IMG/VR virus record: IMGVR_UViG_3300044960_000328
Location: 1 to 39,036 of that record
Strand: one strand, 5' to 3'
Source: a virus
Length of the DNA stretch: 39,036 nucleotides
The notes beneath the pieces were generated by a model. That model did not search any database. It had not been told where the DNA came from and saw nothing but the letters and a program-made list of their open reading frames with translations. Below, in pieces: positions 1 to 5,179 of the stretch (position 1 is the stretch's first letter; every line of letters starts with the position of its first letter). The position numbers and the translations under genes are program-made.

Positions 1-127
1 GGGAAAAAACGACAAGCTACCCGAAATCCCGGATGAGGCAAAGAAAATAGCCGTAGACCAAATAAAAATGGAGACACTCGTGGAAGATGCTCTAGTCCAA
101 GTTGAGGGAGATAAAGTTATCTTGGCT
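1..127. repeat. Terminal overlap with 38910-39036
   Basis: The first 127 bases repeat the last 127 exactly. The length equals a usual assembly k-mer, so this is probably an artefact of a circular contig and not a real terminal repeat of the phage. Confidence 0.9.
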
Positions 128-367
128 ATAGTTGTAAATGCCGCGACGAATGAGGAAACGGCTAAAGAATATGGGGATAATTTCGCAAGGATGCTTTCGA
201 GCATGACAGATGCGTACAATGAAGACGTAGACCTTGATTCTCCAACCAAGGATTACATAGGTGGGCTTTGGGATTATTACGACTTGCAGGTTGGCGTAGG
301 AACTGGGCCAGATAATTTCATAGTGCAGGGTGCAAAAGTGACATCAGCAAAAAAAATAACGTGGTAA
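1..367 (+). CDS. Lipoprotein, C-terminal part (continues from 38749)
   Basis: This is the 3' part of a gene that starts at 38749 and crosses the contig junction; frame 2 is open from the first base and the bases match 38910-39036 exactly. Joined, the product is about 175 residues: a signal peptide with a lipobox (LLGAC), an acidic Lys/Glu-rich linker, then a compact domain containing the segment here (DEAKKIAVDQIKMETLVEDA onward) and ending KKITW. It was not assigned to a named family. It is transcribed away from the integrase and stands alone before a terminator. A lone lipoprotein beside the integrase suggests a lysogen-expressed surface protein, possibly superinfection exclusion (inference). 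Confidence 0.85.
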   Translation, partial: GKNDKLPEIPDEAKKIAVDQIKMETLVEDALVQVEGDKVILAIVVNAATNEETAKEYGDNFARMLSSMTDAYNEDVDLDSPTKDYIGGLWDYYDLQVGVGTGPDNFIVQGAKVTSAKKITW

Positions 368-374
368 AGAAAAC

Positions 375-401
375 AACCGGGTGGACGATTCCCACCCGGT
401 T
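375..401. terminator. Bidirectional terminator between convergent genes
   Basis: A 10-bp perfect stem (AACCGGGTGG at 375-384 with CCACCCGGTT at 392-401) with a 7-nt loop lies just after the lipoprotein stop. It runs into TTTTC on the plus strand and into GTTGTTTTCTTT on the minus strand, so it can end both the lipoprotein transcript and the accessory minus operon whose last gene stops at 404. Confidence 0.85.
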
Positions 402-403
402 TT

Positions 404-1429
404 CTATGAAGCTTTCTGCTCCAGTTTCTTCAGTTTATTGGCAGTCATCTTGGCTGTGTGTTCGCTCATCCCCGCCTTCATGAGACGTGGACGTCCTGGA
501 CGTCTCTTCTCCACCTTCATGATCTCCAGGGCTACCTCCAGTGGATCGTCTCCAGCGTTATAACTGATGGTGGAGATTTCTCCAGTCTCCAGGGTGGAGA
601 TGGAGGATTTCCCTGTACTCTTTTTTCTGGAGGTGGAGGGTGGAGATTTCTTTTCTCCATCTCCAGGGTGGAGGGTGGAGCGGTTCCCACTCTCCAGTTT
701 CTCCACCTCCACATCTCCAGACTTGGCTTCCTCCACCTTCTCCACTTTCTCCACATCCAGACTATGAGCAGGTGGAGATTCCTTCACCTCTTTCGCGCTG
801 GATACATGGAGGTCTCCTGCTTCAATCTCCAGTTTAGGTGGAGAAGATTTCTCCACCTCTCCACGTCCAGTGGATGGGGTCTCCATATCCTCCACATCCA
901 AACTGGAGGATCGGGTGGAGGATGTGGAGGTATCCAGCTTCGTGGTGGAGGTCTCTGCTGGAGATGTGGAGGTTTCTCCACCTTCCTCCACTCCACTACC
1001 GGTATGTAGGATCGCTTTCCCTGCTACCGCCTCCGCGACGATAGCGCACAGGATGATAGCCACCCCGATCACCACCCCGCCACGACCATATTCCAACCCA
1101 TATGAGATATTCGACCAAGCCACGAACGAAGCACCAAGCAGTGTAGCAATTCGTACAGGTGCACCCGGCCGAACACCGATGAAATGAAAGATCATCGTAA
1201 CGAAGGCACCGAGAAAAAACAACGCTTCAAACATGACCACTCCCATATGCGCTTCCCACCCGCTGTAACCGTACTGCTGGAACAGATGGAGCGTATGGAC
1301 GTAAGACAGCACCTGAGCGCAACCGAAGATGACCACACTGAGTAAAACCGTTACCCAGCGCGCGAATGTTTTCGTCTTTCGGTATGAGAAACCCGGGCGG
1401 GTTCTCCCCGCCCGGTGAGTCGTATCCAT
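404..1429 (-). CDS. Four-TM membrane protein with repetitive DNA-binding-like tail
   Basis: The product is about 341 residues. The start is taken as the ATG at 1429, seven bases after AAAGGAGG; an ATG at 1435 is too close to it. The first ~140 residues hold about four hydrophobic segments. Residues ~145-300 are low-complexity Ser/Thr/Glu/Lys/Val (STST, VEKVEKVEE). The C-terminus has RRPGRPRL, an AT-hook-like motif, then a basic helix. The fold resembles SpdB/DUF2637-type membrane proteins of Gram-positive mobile elements, a weak recognition. It is the last gene of the accessory operon. The low-complexity part is encoded by dense TGGAG/CTCCA repeats, described separately. The role may be tethering DNA to the membrane (inference). 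Confidence 0.75.
   Translation of the reverse strand: MDTTHRAGRTRPGFSYRKTKTFARWVTVLLSVVIFGCAQVLSYVHTLHLFQQYGYSGWEAHMGVVMFEALFFLGAFVTMIFHFIGVRPGAPVRIATLLGASFVAWSNISYGLEYGRGGVVIGVAIILCAIVAEAVAGKAILHTGSGVEEGGETSTSPAETSTTKLDTSTSSTRSSSLDVEDMETPSTGRGEVEKSSPPKLEIEAGDLHVSSAKEVKESPPAHSLDVEKVEKVEEAKSGDVEVEKLESGNRSTLHPGDGEKKSPPSTSRKKSTGKSSISTLETGEISTISYNAGDDPLEVALEIMKVEKRRPGRPRLMKAGMSEHTAKMTANKLKKLEQKAS
509..995. repeat. Field of ~40 TGGAG/CTCCA motifs
   Basis: Counting by eye gives 23 CTCCA and 17 TGGAG in under 500 bp, where about one would be expected by chance. Many extend to GGTGGAGA or TCTCCACC. Some pair as palindromes: TGGAGA-TT-TCTCCA at 571-584, and GGTGGAGA-AGATT-TCTCCACC at 837-857. The motifs lie inside the membrane-protein gene but occur in several codon phases on the coding strand (TCC-AC, TCT-CCA and CTC-CA; TG-GAG and T-GGA-GA). 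Confidence 0.9.
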
Positions 1430-1431
1430 GG

Positions 1432-1630
1432 TCATTCCTCCTTTTTCTCATACTTTTCTTCATAATCTGCCAGAAACTCATCAAAATGTTTTTCCATGCA
1501 TTCGTTCGAGCAATAATGATTCGTCCATACTTTTCCTGTTGGAAGGGCAATGGAAAAAGGAATCCACCCCTTTGGGAGGCCGTCATTCCCTTTTTTCAAA
1601 CCCTTACAACCATCGCATCCATAAGGGCAT
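1432..1630 (-). pseudogene. Small zinc-finger protein, N-terminus out of frame
   Basis: One frame encodes a GCDGCKG motif, then LPKGWIPFSIALP, then HYCSNEC and an acidic tail ending EKKEE, stopping at 1432-1434. The two Cys pairs form a treble-clef-like zinc site and the layout matches the intact gene at 36461 (CDFC, PTNW, HYCSWEC). The reading frame is blocked by TGA codons just upstream of GCDGC and has no start before it; a TTG at 1599 would lose the first Cys pair. An ATG at 1628-1630 would give an in-frame start (MPYGCDGCKG) if the CCC after it were CC. So this is a one-base indel, either real or a sequencing error. It overlaps the preceding small ORF. Confidence 0.6.
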
Positions 1631-1757
1631 CCTCATCAAAGGAAGAAATCCAAGTGGATAGACTGAACTCCATCCCCTCCCGCTTTAGTTCCTCCAACTC
1701 TTCCTGAGTAGCAACAATCCGGCTGCCGTCGACAAAAGTAACGTCGTATAAGATCAT
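1596..1757 (-). CDS. Small protein of unknown function (53 aa)
   Basis: The ORF begins ATG at 1757 after a strong AAAGGAGG and overlaps the upstream gene's stop as ATGA. It starts MILYDVTFVDGSRIVATQEE, is acidic, and is probably a short beta-hairpin followed by a helix. The last ~10 codons overlap the zinc-finger reading frame below it; if the CCC at 1625-1627 is an indel error, the true C-terminus would differ (ending near DALWMRWL). No family was recognised. Confidence 0.6.
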   Translation of the reverse strand: MILYDVTFVDGSRIVATQEELEELKREGMEFSLSTWISSFDEDALMDAMVVRV

Positions 1758-1987
1758 GAACCTACCTCCTTTCGACCATTCTGCGCGAGTTCCTCAATCT
1801 TCTTTCGTGTTCGGGGCGGCAAGCTCTGCCGATCCAGAACCCGATAGACTCCCGCATTCGTAAAGTCATGGAGTTCAGCGGGAGTATCCGCGCCGAAAAC
1901 GCGGATTTCATCTGAAGCCATCTCGACGAACAGGAACTTTCCTTCGTTCATTTCTAGCTCATCTGAGCTAGAGTAAAAACTAGCCAT
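1754..1987 (-). CDS. Small hypothetical protein (77 aa)
   Basis: Translation probably begins at the ATG at 1987 (MASFYSSSDE), six bases after AAAGGGGAG. A longer frame reaching 2077 would translate the intergenic repeat and is not credited. The product has a central strand-rich part (FLFVEMASDEIRVFGADTPAEL) and a basic helical end. It is the gene downstream of repeat copy 1 and overlaps the next gene by ATGA. Function unknown. Confidence 0.65.
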   Translation of the reverse strand: MASFYSSSDELEMNEGKFLFVEMASDEIRVFGADTPAELHDFTNAGVYRVLDRQSLPPRTRKKIEELAQNGRKEVGS

Positions 1988-2000
1988 TTTCATCTCCCCT

Positions 2001-2072
2001 TTCGCGGAACCTTTCCGGTTCCCTGTCCCACCCACCTCATGCGAGATGGGCAGGGAGGGAGTCGGAAGCCGG
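2001..2072 (-). repeat. Start-associated double-hairpin repeat, copy 1
   Basis: This sits between the stop of the gene at 2074 and the ribosome binding site of the gene at 1987. One hairpin has arms GGAACC (2006-2011) and GGTTCC (2017-2022). The other pairs CCCACCCA (2027-2034) with TGGGCAGG (2047-2054) through wobble pairs around a loop with CCTCATGCGAGA. The same layout recurs three more times in this operon. Confidence 0.8.
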
Positions 2073-2073
2073 A

Positions 2074-2622
2074 TCACTGCTTTCGCGGTTTCGCTGCTAT
2101 GTAAACAGCGATTCCCCAGAAAATCGACAGTAGAATCGCGGATGCTGGAATCAAACCGCTGAAATTTTCTGGGAATGGACCATATTCATAAACGATCCAC
2201 CCCCCAGAAAACGTCAAGGCAACCAACCCTGCAATTCCAATCATGAACTGCATGCGGATGTACAGTATATCCGCACCTGATTCTTTAGCGATCTCCGCGG
2301 CAATTTGGGAGTATATGTCGCTATACTCCTCCAACTTCTCCTCAGCTAGTCTGAAGAGGAAGGAAGCCGACAATAGGAAAAGTAGATGGACAGCAAGCAA
2401 TCCGGTATGGTACCAGAACCCGGAGGCCATGGGATGAGCGGCTACATGGACGACGAACCCTAGAATGAAGAGGGAGATAGGAACATACAAGCCAATATTC
2501 CTCCACTTCTCTCTTTTCCTCTTCAGACTAGCTTCTTTTTGAAGCCGATCTTTTTTCTCGGACTCTGTCTCCAACACGTTCGCCATAACTCGGCGAAACA
2601 TAACGTCTGCCAAACTTTTCAT
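2074..2622 (-). CDS. Four-TM membrane protein (182 aa)
   Basis: It starts MKSLADVMFRRVMANVLETE after TTTAAGGAGGGATCGGA. A charged ~45-residue cytoplasmic N-terminus is followed by two TM segments (about 46-65 and 70-92), an amphipathic acidic stretch, then two more TM segments (about 127-147 and 157-176). It lies alone between two copies of the double-hairpin repeat. No family was recognised; an accessory role at the cell membrane of the lysogen or infected cell is inference. Confidence 0.75.
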   Translation of the reverse strand: MKSLADVMFRRVMANVLETESEKKDRLQKEASLKRKREKWRNIGLYVPISLFILGFVVHVAAHPMASGFWYHTGLLAVHLLFLLSASFLFRLAEEKLEEYSDIYSQIAAEIAKESGADILYIRMQFMIGIAGLVALTFSGGWIVYEYGPFPENFSGLIPASAILLSIFWGIAVYIAAKPRKQ

Positions 2623-2629
2623 TCCGATC

Positions 2630-2702
2630 CCTCCTTAAATTTTCAGGAACCTTCTGGTTCCCTATTCCGCTCACCTCATGCGAGATGAGCGGGTAAGAAG
2701 TC
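2630..2702 (-). repeat. Start-associated double-hairpin repeat, copy 2
   Basis: Hairpin arms are GGAACC (2646-2651)/GGTTCC (2656-2661) and CCGCTCA (2667-2673)/TGAGCGG (2686-2692). The loop of the second is CCTCATGCGAGA. It precedes the ribosome binding site of the gene starting at 2622. Confidence 0.85.
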
Positions 2703-2721
2703 AGACCAATTCCTCCGACCA

Positions 2722-3111
2722 TCAAATCGAATGGTACTCCCGGCATTGCGGACATCCCTCTAACTTTCTCACCTCCCCTCTAGGCTCGGGGGAGTAATGC
2801 TTCCCTCGCTCACAGTAGTAAATCCTCTTTTCGGTGCCGAAATGTGGGCCGCTAGTTCGCTTACCAATAATACAAACAAGTCGTCCTCCGCAATCAGGGC
2901 AGACCTCTTTCACTGGCTCTGGTGCGGACCCGTTAAGTATCCACACCTTATCTGTAATTACAGGCCGACCGCATTTTATTTCGCGGTATTCCTGGCCCTC
3001 GATATAGCCGGGAACCACATAGCACTCATCGTCGTAATCGTAAGCGATGCGCGGTGTCCCGCAATGCGAACACGGGCGGGTCGGCTCTACTCCGAAATAT
3101 TTGCCTTTCAT
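2722..3111 (-). CDS. Multi-zinc-ribbon protein (129 aa)
   Basis: It begins MKGKYFGVEPTRPCSHCGTP with GGGAG 11 bases upstream. Four Cys-rich sites are visible: CSHC near residue 14, a lone Cys before a conserved GRPVIT, CPDC near 71, a CERG near 100 and CPQC near 119. These would fold as two or three zinc ribbons, suggesting nucleic-acid or protein binding. It is bounded on both sides by the double-hairpin repeats. No named family was recognised. Confidence 0.7.
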   Translation of the reverse strand: MKGKYFGVEPTRPCSHCGTPRIAYDYDDECYVVPGYIEGQEYREIKCGRPVITDKVWILNGSAPEPVKEVCPDCGGRLVCIIGKRTSGPHFGTEKRIYYCERGKHYSPEPRGEVRKLEGCPQCREYHSI

Positions 3112-3124
3112 AATTGAATCATCT

Positions 3125-3195
3125 CCCTTTTTTTGTTTGGAGCTTCTGGCTCCTTATCCCGCCCACCTCCTGCGAGATGAGCGGGTAAGAAGTCG
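3125..3195 (-). repeat. Start-associated double-hairpin repeat, copy 3
   Basis: Arms are GGAGC (3139-3143)/GCTCC (3149-3153) and CCGCCCA (3159-3165)/TGAGCGG (3178-3184). The second pair needs one G-U wobble in the minus-strand RNA. The first stem differs from copies 1-2 by compensating changes on both arms (AA/TT to AG/CT). Confidence 0.85.
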
Positions 3196-3197
3196 GA

Positions 3198-3527
3198 TCA
3201 GCGGACGAACCGTCGGACGGCTTCGATCCGTCCATCTTCTCCCCGGATCGCACCTTGCGGGGAGGTGTCGGGAGACAGGAGATCATCCCGTTTCCCCTCC
3301 GCTGCCTGACGCACAACCATCGATACGATGTAGTATGTGTCCGGCTGCGGTTCCGGCAGACCCTCGATCTCACCGAAGGTCTGGGCGACAACTTCGCACC
3401 CGTCGATTTCCCCTACTACTTCGTTCACCGTGGCAACGCGGGCTGTTTGCCCGGTTGCGGGGTATTTTTTCTCTCCGGATTCGTTCCGGACAATCACGTC
3501 ATGAGGCGTCAAATTTACGATTTTCAT
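3198..3527 (-). CDS. Conserved phage/bacterial hypothetical protein (109 aa)
   Basis: It starts MKIVNLTPHDVIVRNESGEK. The pattern NLTPH...YPATGQTARV...TFGEIEGLPEP...YYIVS...RDDLLSPDTSPQGAIRGEDG matches a widespread small family in phages and bacteria that I recognise but whose function is not known to me. The start follows AAAGGGAGAG. It is a single-gene unit flanked by the hairpin repeats. Confidence 0.75.
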   Translation of the reverse strand: MKIVNLTPHDVIVRNESGEKKYPATGQTARVATVNEVVGEIDGCEVVAQTFGEIEGLPEPQPDTYYIVSMVVRQAAEGKRDDLLSPDTSPQGAIRGEDGRIEAVRRFVR

Positions 3528-3534
3528 TTTTCAT

Positions 3535-3606
3535 CTCTCCCTTTTTTTGTCGGAGCCTGTCCGGCTCCCTGTCCCGCTCACCCGGTGGATGAGCGGAGAG
3601 GAAGTC
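3535..3606 (-). repeat. Start-associated double-hairpin repeat, copy 4
   Basis: Arms are GGAGCC (3552-3557)/GGCTCC (3563-3568) and CCGCTCA (3574-3580)/TGAGCGG (3590-3596). Here the loop of the second hairpin is CCCGGTGGA, unlike the other three copies, while the stem is kept. Confidence 0.85.
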
Positions 3607-3608
3607 GG

Positions 3609-3833
3609 CTAGGTGATAATCTTCGATGCAACTAACACCCAGCGGGATATAAATTCCTCTTCATCCTCTATCTCGTAGAGGTGGTAGAAGCGGTAGCCTT
3701 CTTCTTTCGCTTCGTACACCCTTTCTTCTGACGGTTCATCCCCTTCTACGTCTTCCAGTGAATCATAATTCGGGTCATATTCTGTGATCTTTTGCGGAGC
3801 TGTGCTTTCTCCTGCAAACAAAACTTTCATCAT
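3609..3833 (-). CDS. Acidic small protein (74 aa)
   Basis: The start is ATG ATG at 3833/3830 after GAGGAAG, overlapping the upstream gene's stop. The product begins MMKVLFAGESTAPQKITEYD and is strongly acidic (Asp/Glu-rich middle). A final SRWVLVASK strand suggests a small globular fold. Acidic small phage proteins can mimic DNA, but nothing here shows that. Function unknown. Confidence 0.6.
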   Translation of the reverse strand: MMKVLFAGESTAPQKITEYDPNYDSLEDVEGDEPSEERVYEAKEEGYRFYHLYEIEDEEEFISRWVLVASKIIT

Positions 3834-4153
3834 TTTTCTTCCTCCTCAATTTCTCTTTCCAGGTCTCCTTGAATGCCCGCGTACTCCTCAAATACTTCAT
3901 CGAAAATGTGCTTTTCCGTTTCGGGATTGAACTCCCGATCCGAAATTTGTTCCGCTTTGCCGCCTATCACTCCGTACAAGGTTCCATCCTCGTATAAAAC
4001 GATGGTTTGGTACATTTCCATTCGCGGGATAAGTTCCCGCTCTAGGTATTCTTCATAAGACATTTCCCCCAGCACCTCTGGGACTTCTGCCTCATACCAA
4101 TCGGTGTAGTCGCCTTTCCGGAAGTACTCCGGCGTAACGAAAACCTTTTTCAT
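3830..4153 (-). CDS. Acidic protein of unknown function (107 aa)
   Basis: It starts MKKVFVTPEYFRKGDYTDWY and ends in a run of Glu and Lys. There is a central YQTIVLYEDGTLYGVIGG beta-hairpin-like segment. It overlaps the neighbours on both sides by ATGA, so it is translationally coupled to the HTH gene and to the acidic 74-aa protein. No family was recognised. Confidence 0.6.
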   Translation of the reverse strand: MKKVFVTPEYFRKGDYTDWYEAEVPEVLGEMSYEEYLERELIPRMEMYQTIVLYEDGTLYGVIGGKAEQISDREFNPETEKHIFDEVFEEYAGIQGDLEREIEEEEK

Positions 4154-4332
4154 TTCTCATTCTCCTTTTTCCATTTTAAAATTTGTTCTTCCGTCCAGAC
4201 CGGACGTCCTCCGATCCGGGTGACCGGTTCCGGAAGGATACCGCGCCTTCGATATTCCGATACCTTCCCCTTCGTCCAACCTAACTCTCGCGCTACATCC
4301 GTTACTCCAAGCAGTTTCGGTATTTTGTCCAT
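4150..4332 (-). CDS. MerR/excisionase-type HTH protein (60 aa)
   Basis: The start is the ATG at 4332 (MDKIPKLLGVTDVARELG) after GGAGGGGAAG. Nearly the whole protein is one winged helix-turn-helix: VTDVARELGWTKGKVSEYRR, then GILPEPVTRIGGRPVW and TEEQILKW, the AlpA/MerR-like pattern with a GRPVW wing. Such proteins act as excisionases or small regulators. On the circle it lies about 4.8 kb from the serine integrase, so it may be a directionality factor or the autoregulator of the operators at 4774-4829 (inference). Confidence 0.75.
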   Translation of the reverse strand: MDKIPKLLGVTDVARELGWTKGKVSEYRRRGILPEPVTRIGGRPVWTEEQILKWKKENEK

Positions 4333-4349
4333 GTCTTCCCCTCCATCTC

Positions 4350-4748
4350 CTATAATTTCTTCAGCACCTCCTCTGCTGTAATTTCCACAACTTCGCCATT
4401 CTCGACAGTGATGAACCAACGCCCTTTCCACGGTTCGTTCACCTCGTAAACCTTCCCCGCTTCCAACTCATACCGGGTGGTCCCGGTCTTTCCGCTCCCG
4501 CTCCATTTTCTTTCTATAGGAGAGAGAAACGAGCGCTCAAACTTGAATTTCGGGTGGCGACCGACTATTTCAGCCACCCACTCCTTGCCTCCGCTAGGCT
4601 GGTGATTCACGTTATAAATGACTGACTTTTTCATCCCCTTCGCCTCCTGCCAAGCCTGTTGGAGAGCGATGACCAAGCGGGCTCGGTAGTCGCCTTCCAT
4701 TTGTTTCGCCAAAGCGTGTGCCCGTTTCATCAATTCCCGCTTGGTCAT
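4350..4748 (-). CDS. First gene of accessory operon, unknown (132 aa)
   Basis: It starts MTKRELMKRAHALAKQMEGD after GGAGGGGATCACG and is the first gene behind the promoter at 4800-4828. The N-terminal ~45 residues form a basic helical region (phage proteins beginning this way often carry a similar helix). The rest has strands and a WKGRWFITVENGEVVEITAE C-terminal hairpin. No named family was recognised. Confidence 0.7.
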   Translation of the reverse strand: MTKRELMKRAHALAKQMEGDYRARLVIALQQAWQEAKGMKKSVIYNVNHQPSGGKEWVAEIVGRHPKFKFERSFLSPIERKWSGSGKTGTTRYELEAGKVYEVNEPWKGRWFITVENGEVVEITAEEVLKKL

Positions 4749-4773
4749 CGTGATCCCCTCCGCTTGTTTTTTC

Positions 4774-4829
4774 GTGAACTTTGTTCACTTCCTGATTCTA
4801 TAGTACACCCACCCGTGAACAAAGTCAAC
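4774..4829 (-). promoter_or_regulatory. Accessory-operon promoter with two operators
   Basis: On the minus strand, TTGACT (4823-4828) and TACTAT (4800-4805) are separated by exactly 17 bp. GTGAACTTTGTTCAC (4774-4788) is a perfect palindrome near the transcription start. GTGAACAAAGTCAAC (4815-4829) is an imperfect copy overlapping the -35. A dimeric repressor is implied. The half-site spacing (GAAC-N3-GTTC) is one base short of the Bacillus LexA box, so this is probably a phage repressor site. Confidence 0.85.
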
Positions 4830-4874
4830 ACCTAATCAGAAAAAAATTCCCCCTTTTTTTCTTGTGGAGGATGT

Positions 4875-4882
4875 GGTATAGT
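4875..4882 (+). promoter_or_regulatory. Extended -10 promoter of the crRNA-like locus
   Basis: TGG followed by TATAGT (4877-4882) fits the extended -10 pattern; there is no good -35 (a T-run instead). Transcription would start near 4889, within the first CRISPR-like repeat. Confidence 0.55.
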
Positions 4883-4894
4883 GTAACCAAGCGT

Positions 4895-4983
4895 TACCTA
4901 TGAGGATTTGAAACATGGTTTAATAATGGCGCAACCAAATATAAGGTTGTAGCTCATACGACTACCTATAAGGAGGAAGAGAC
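4895..4983 (+). CRISPR. Two degenerate CRISPR-like repeats around one spacer
   Basis: The 3' half of repeat A (4895-4914) and the 5' half plus core of repeat B (4946-4974) are the conserved parts; A is degenerate at its 5' side and B at its 3' side. The shared core is TACCTAT-R-AGGA. B contains the short GTAG...CTAC stem typical of these repeats. With one spacer only, automatic CRISPR finders would miss it. Confidence 0.45.
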
Positions 4984-5012
4984 GGGGTATATCCCCGTCT
5001 TCTTCCGTTTTC
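4974..5012 (+). terminator. Terminator of the crRNA-like RNA
   Basis: AGACGGGG (4980-4987) pairs with CCCCGTCT (4993-5000), extended by GAAG/CTTC, and is followed by GTTTTC. The 5' arm is formed by the degraded end of repeat B. Confidence 0.8.
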
Positions 5013-5018
5013 GGACAC

Positions 5019-5050
5019 AAAAAAAGCCGGACAGATTTCCCTATCCGGCT
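5019..5050 (-). terminator. Late-operon terminator
   Basis: On the minus strand AGCCGGA (5044-5050) pairs with TCCGGCT (5025-5031), followed by seven T. It lies downstream of the endolysin gene and closes the late transcript, insulating it from the opposing small RNA. Confidence 0.85.
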
Positions 5051-5144
5051 AAGTGGACACAAAAATGCGCGTCCACACGAATAACGATATAGAGGGTCAT
5101 ATCAGCAGGGTATGCCGCCTCACACCACTCTCTTTCTGTCACTT
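5043..5144 (-). CDS. Possible 33-aa peptide after the endolysin
   Basis: A GTG-started frame (MTEREWCEAAYPADMTLYIV onward) follows GGGGTGGGTAAA and ends in the stem of the late terminator. There is no recognisable family, and the region also carries an opposing hairpin, so this is only a candidate last gene of the lysis module. Confidence 0.3.
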
Positions 5145-5150
5145 TACCCA

Positions 5151-5170
5151 CCCCGCTTCCATGCGGGGCT
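5151..5170 (+). terminator. Plus-strand terminator facing the late operon
   Basis: CCCCGC-TTCCAT-GCGGGG is followed by CTTTTTCTTTTC on the plus strand. It would stop plus-strand readthrough from the small RNA before it runs antisense into the endolysin gene. Confidence 0.75.
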
Positions 5171-5179
5171 TTTTCTTTT

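Larger units (their letters stand above)
4889..5012 (+). ncRNA. Putative crRNA-like / anti-CRISPR RNA (solitary mini-array)
   Basis: Repeat A ends TACCTATGAGGATTTGAAAC (4895-4914). From memory, this differs by one base from the end of type I-B repeats of thermophilic clostridia (TACCTATGAGGAATTGAAAC). A 31-nt spacer (4915-4945) follows. Repeat B begins GTTGTAGC (4946-4953) and contains CTACCTATAAGGA (4962-4974), which matches another I-B repeat variant except for an 8-nt insertion and a degraded end. The final TTTGAAAC resembles the 8-nt crRNA handle. A promoter lies at 4875-4882 and a terminator at 4980-5012. No cas genes are present, so host Cas proteins would be the partners. It could be a mini-CRISPR, a Racr-type inhibitor or an unrelated sRNA. 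Confidence 0.5.

Noticed and set aside
509-995. The TGGAG repeat field as a CRISPR array
   Set aside because: Units are 5-8 bp with irregular spacing and both orientations; there are no fixed-length repeats and spacers.
458-1044. Several plus- and minus-strand ORFs antisense or out of frame to the membrane protein gene
   Set aside because: They exist because the TGGAG/CTCCA repeats lack stops in most frames; they have poor ribosome sites and biased Pro/Trp/Ser composition.
2528-2755. An ORF extending from the zinc-ribbon gene end through repeat copy 2
   Set aside because: It is an out-of-frame readthrough of the intergenic repeat and overlaps the membrane protein gene with a strong own start.
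4774-4788. LexA box
   Set aside because: The half-sites are GAAC-N3-GTTC; the Bacillus LexA site needs four central bases, so it is kept only as a phage-type operator.
4946-4955. Similarity of GTTGTAGCTC to type II-C (Neisseria/Campylobacter) repeats
   Set aside because: Only the first ten bases match; the CTACCTATAAGGA core fits type I-B/III repeats better and there is no tracrRNA-like anti-repeat.
5054-5179. A plus-strand ORF of about 41 codons (starting MRVHTN) over the late terminator
   Set aside because: It has no ribosome site and runs through two opposing terminator stems.
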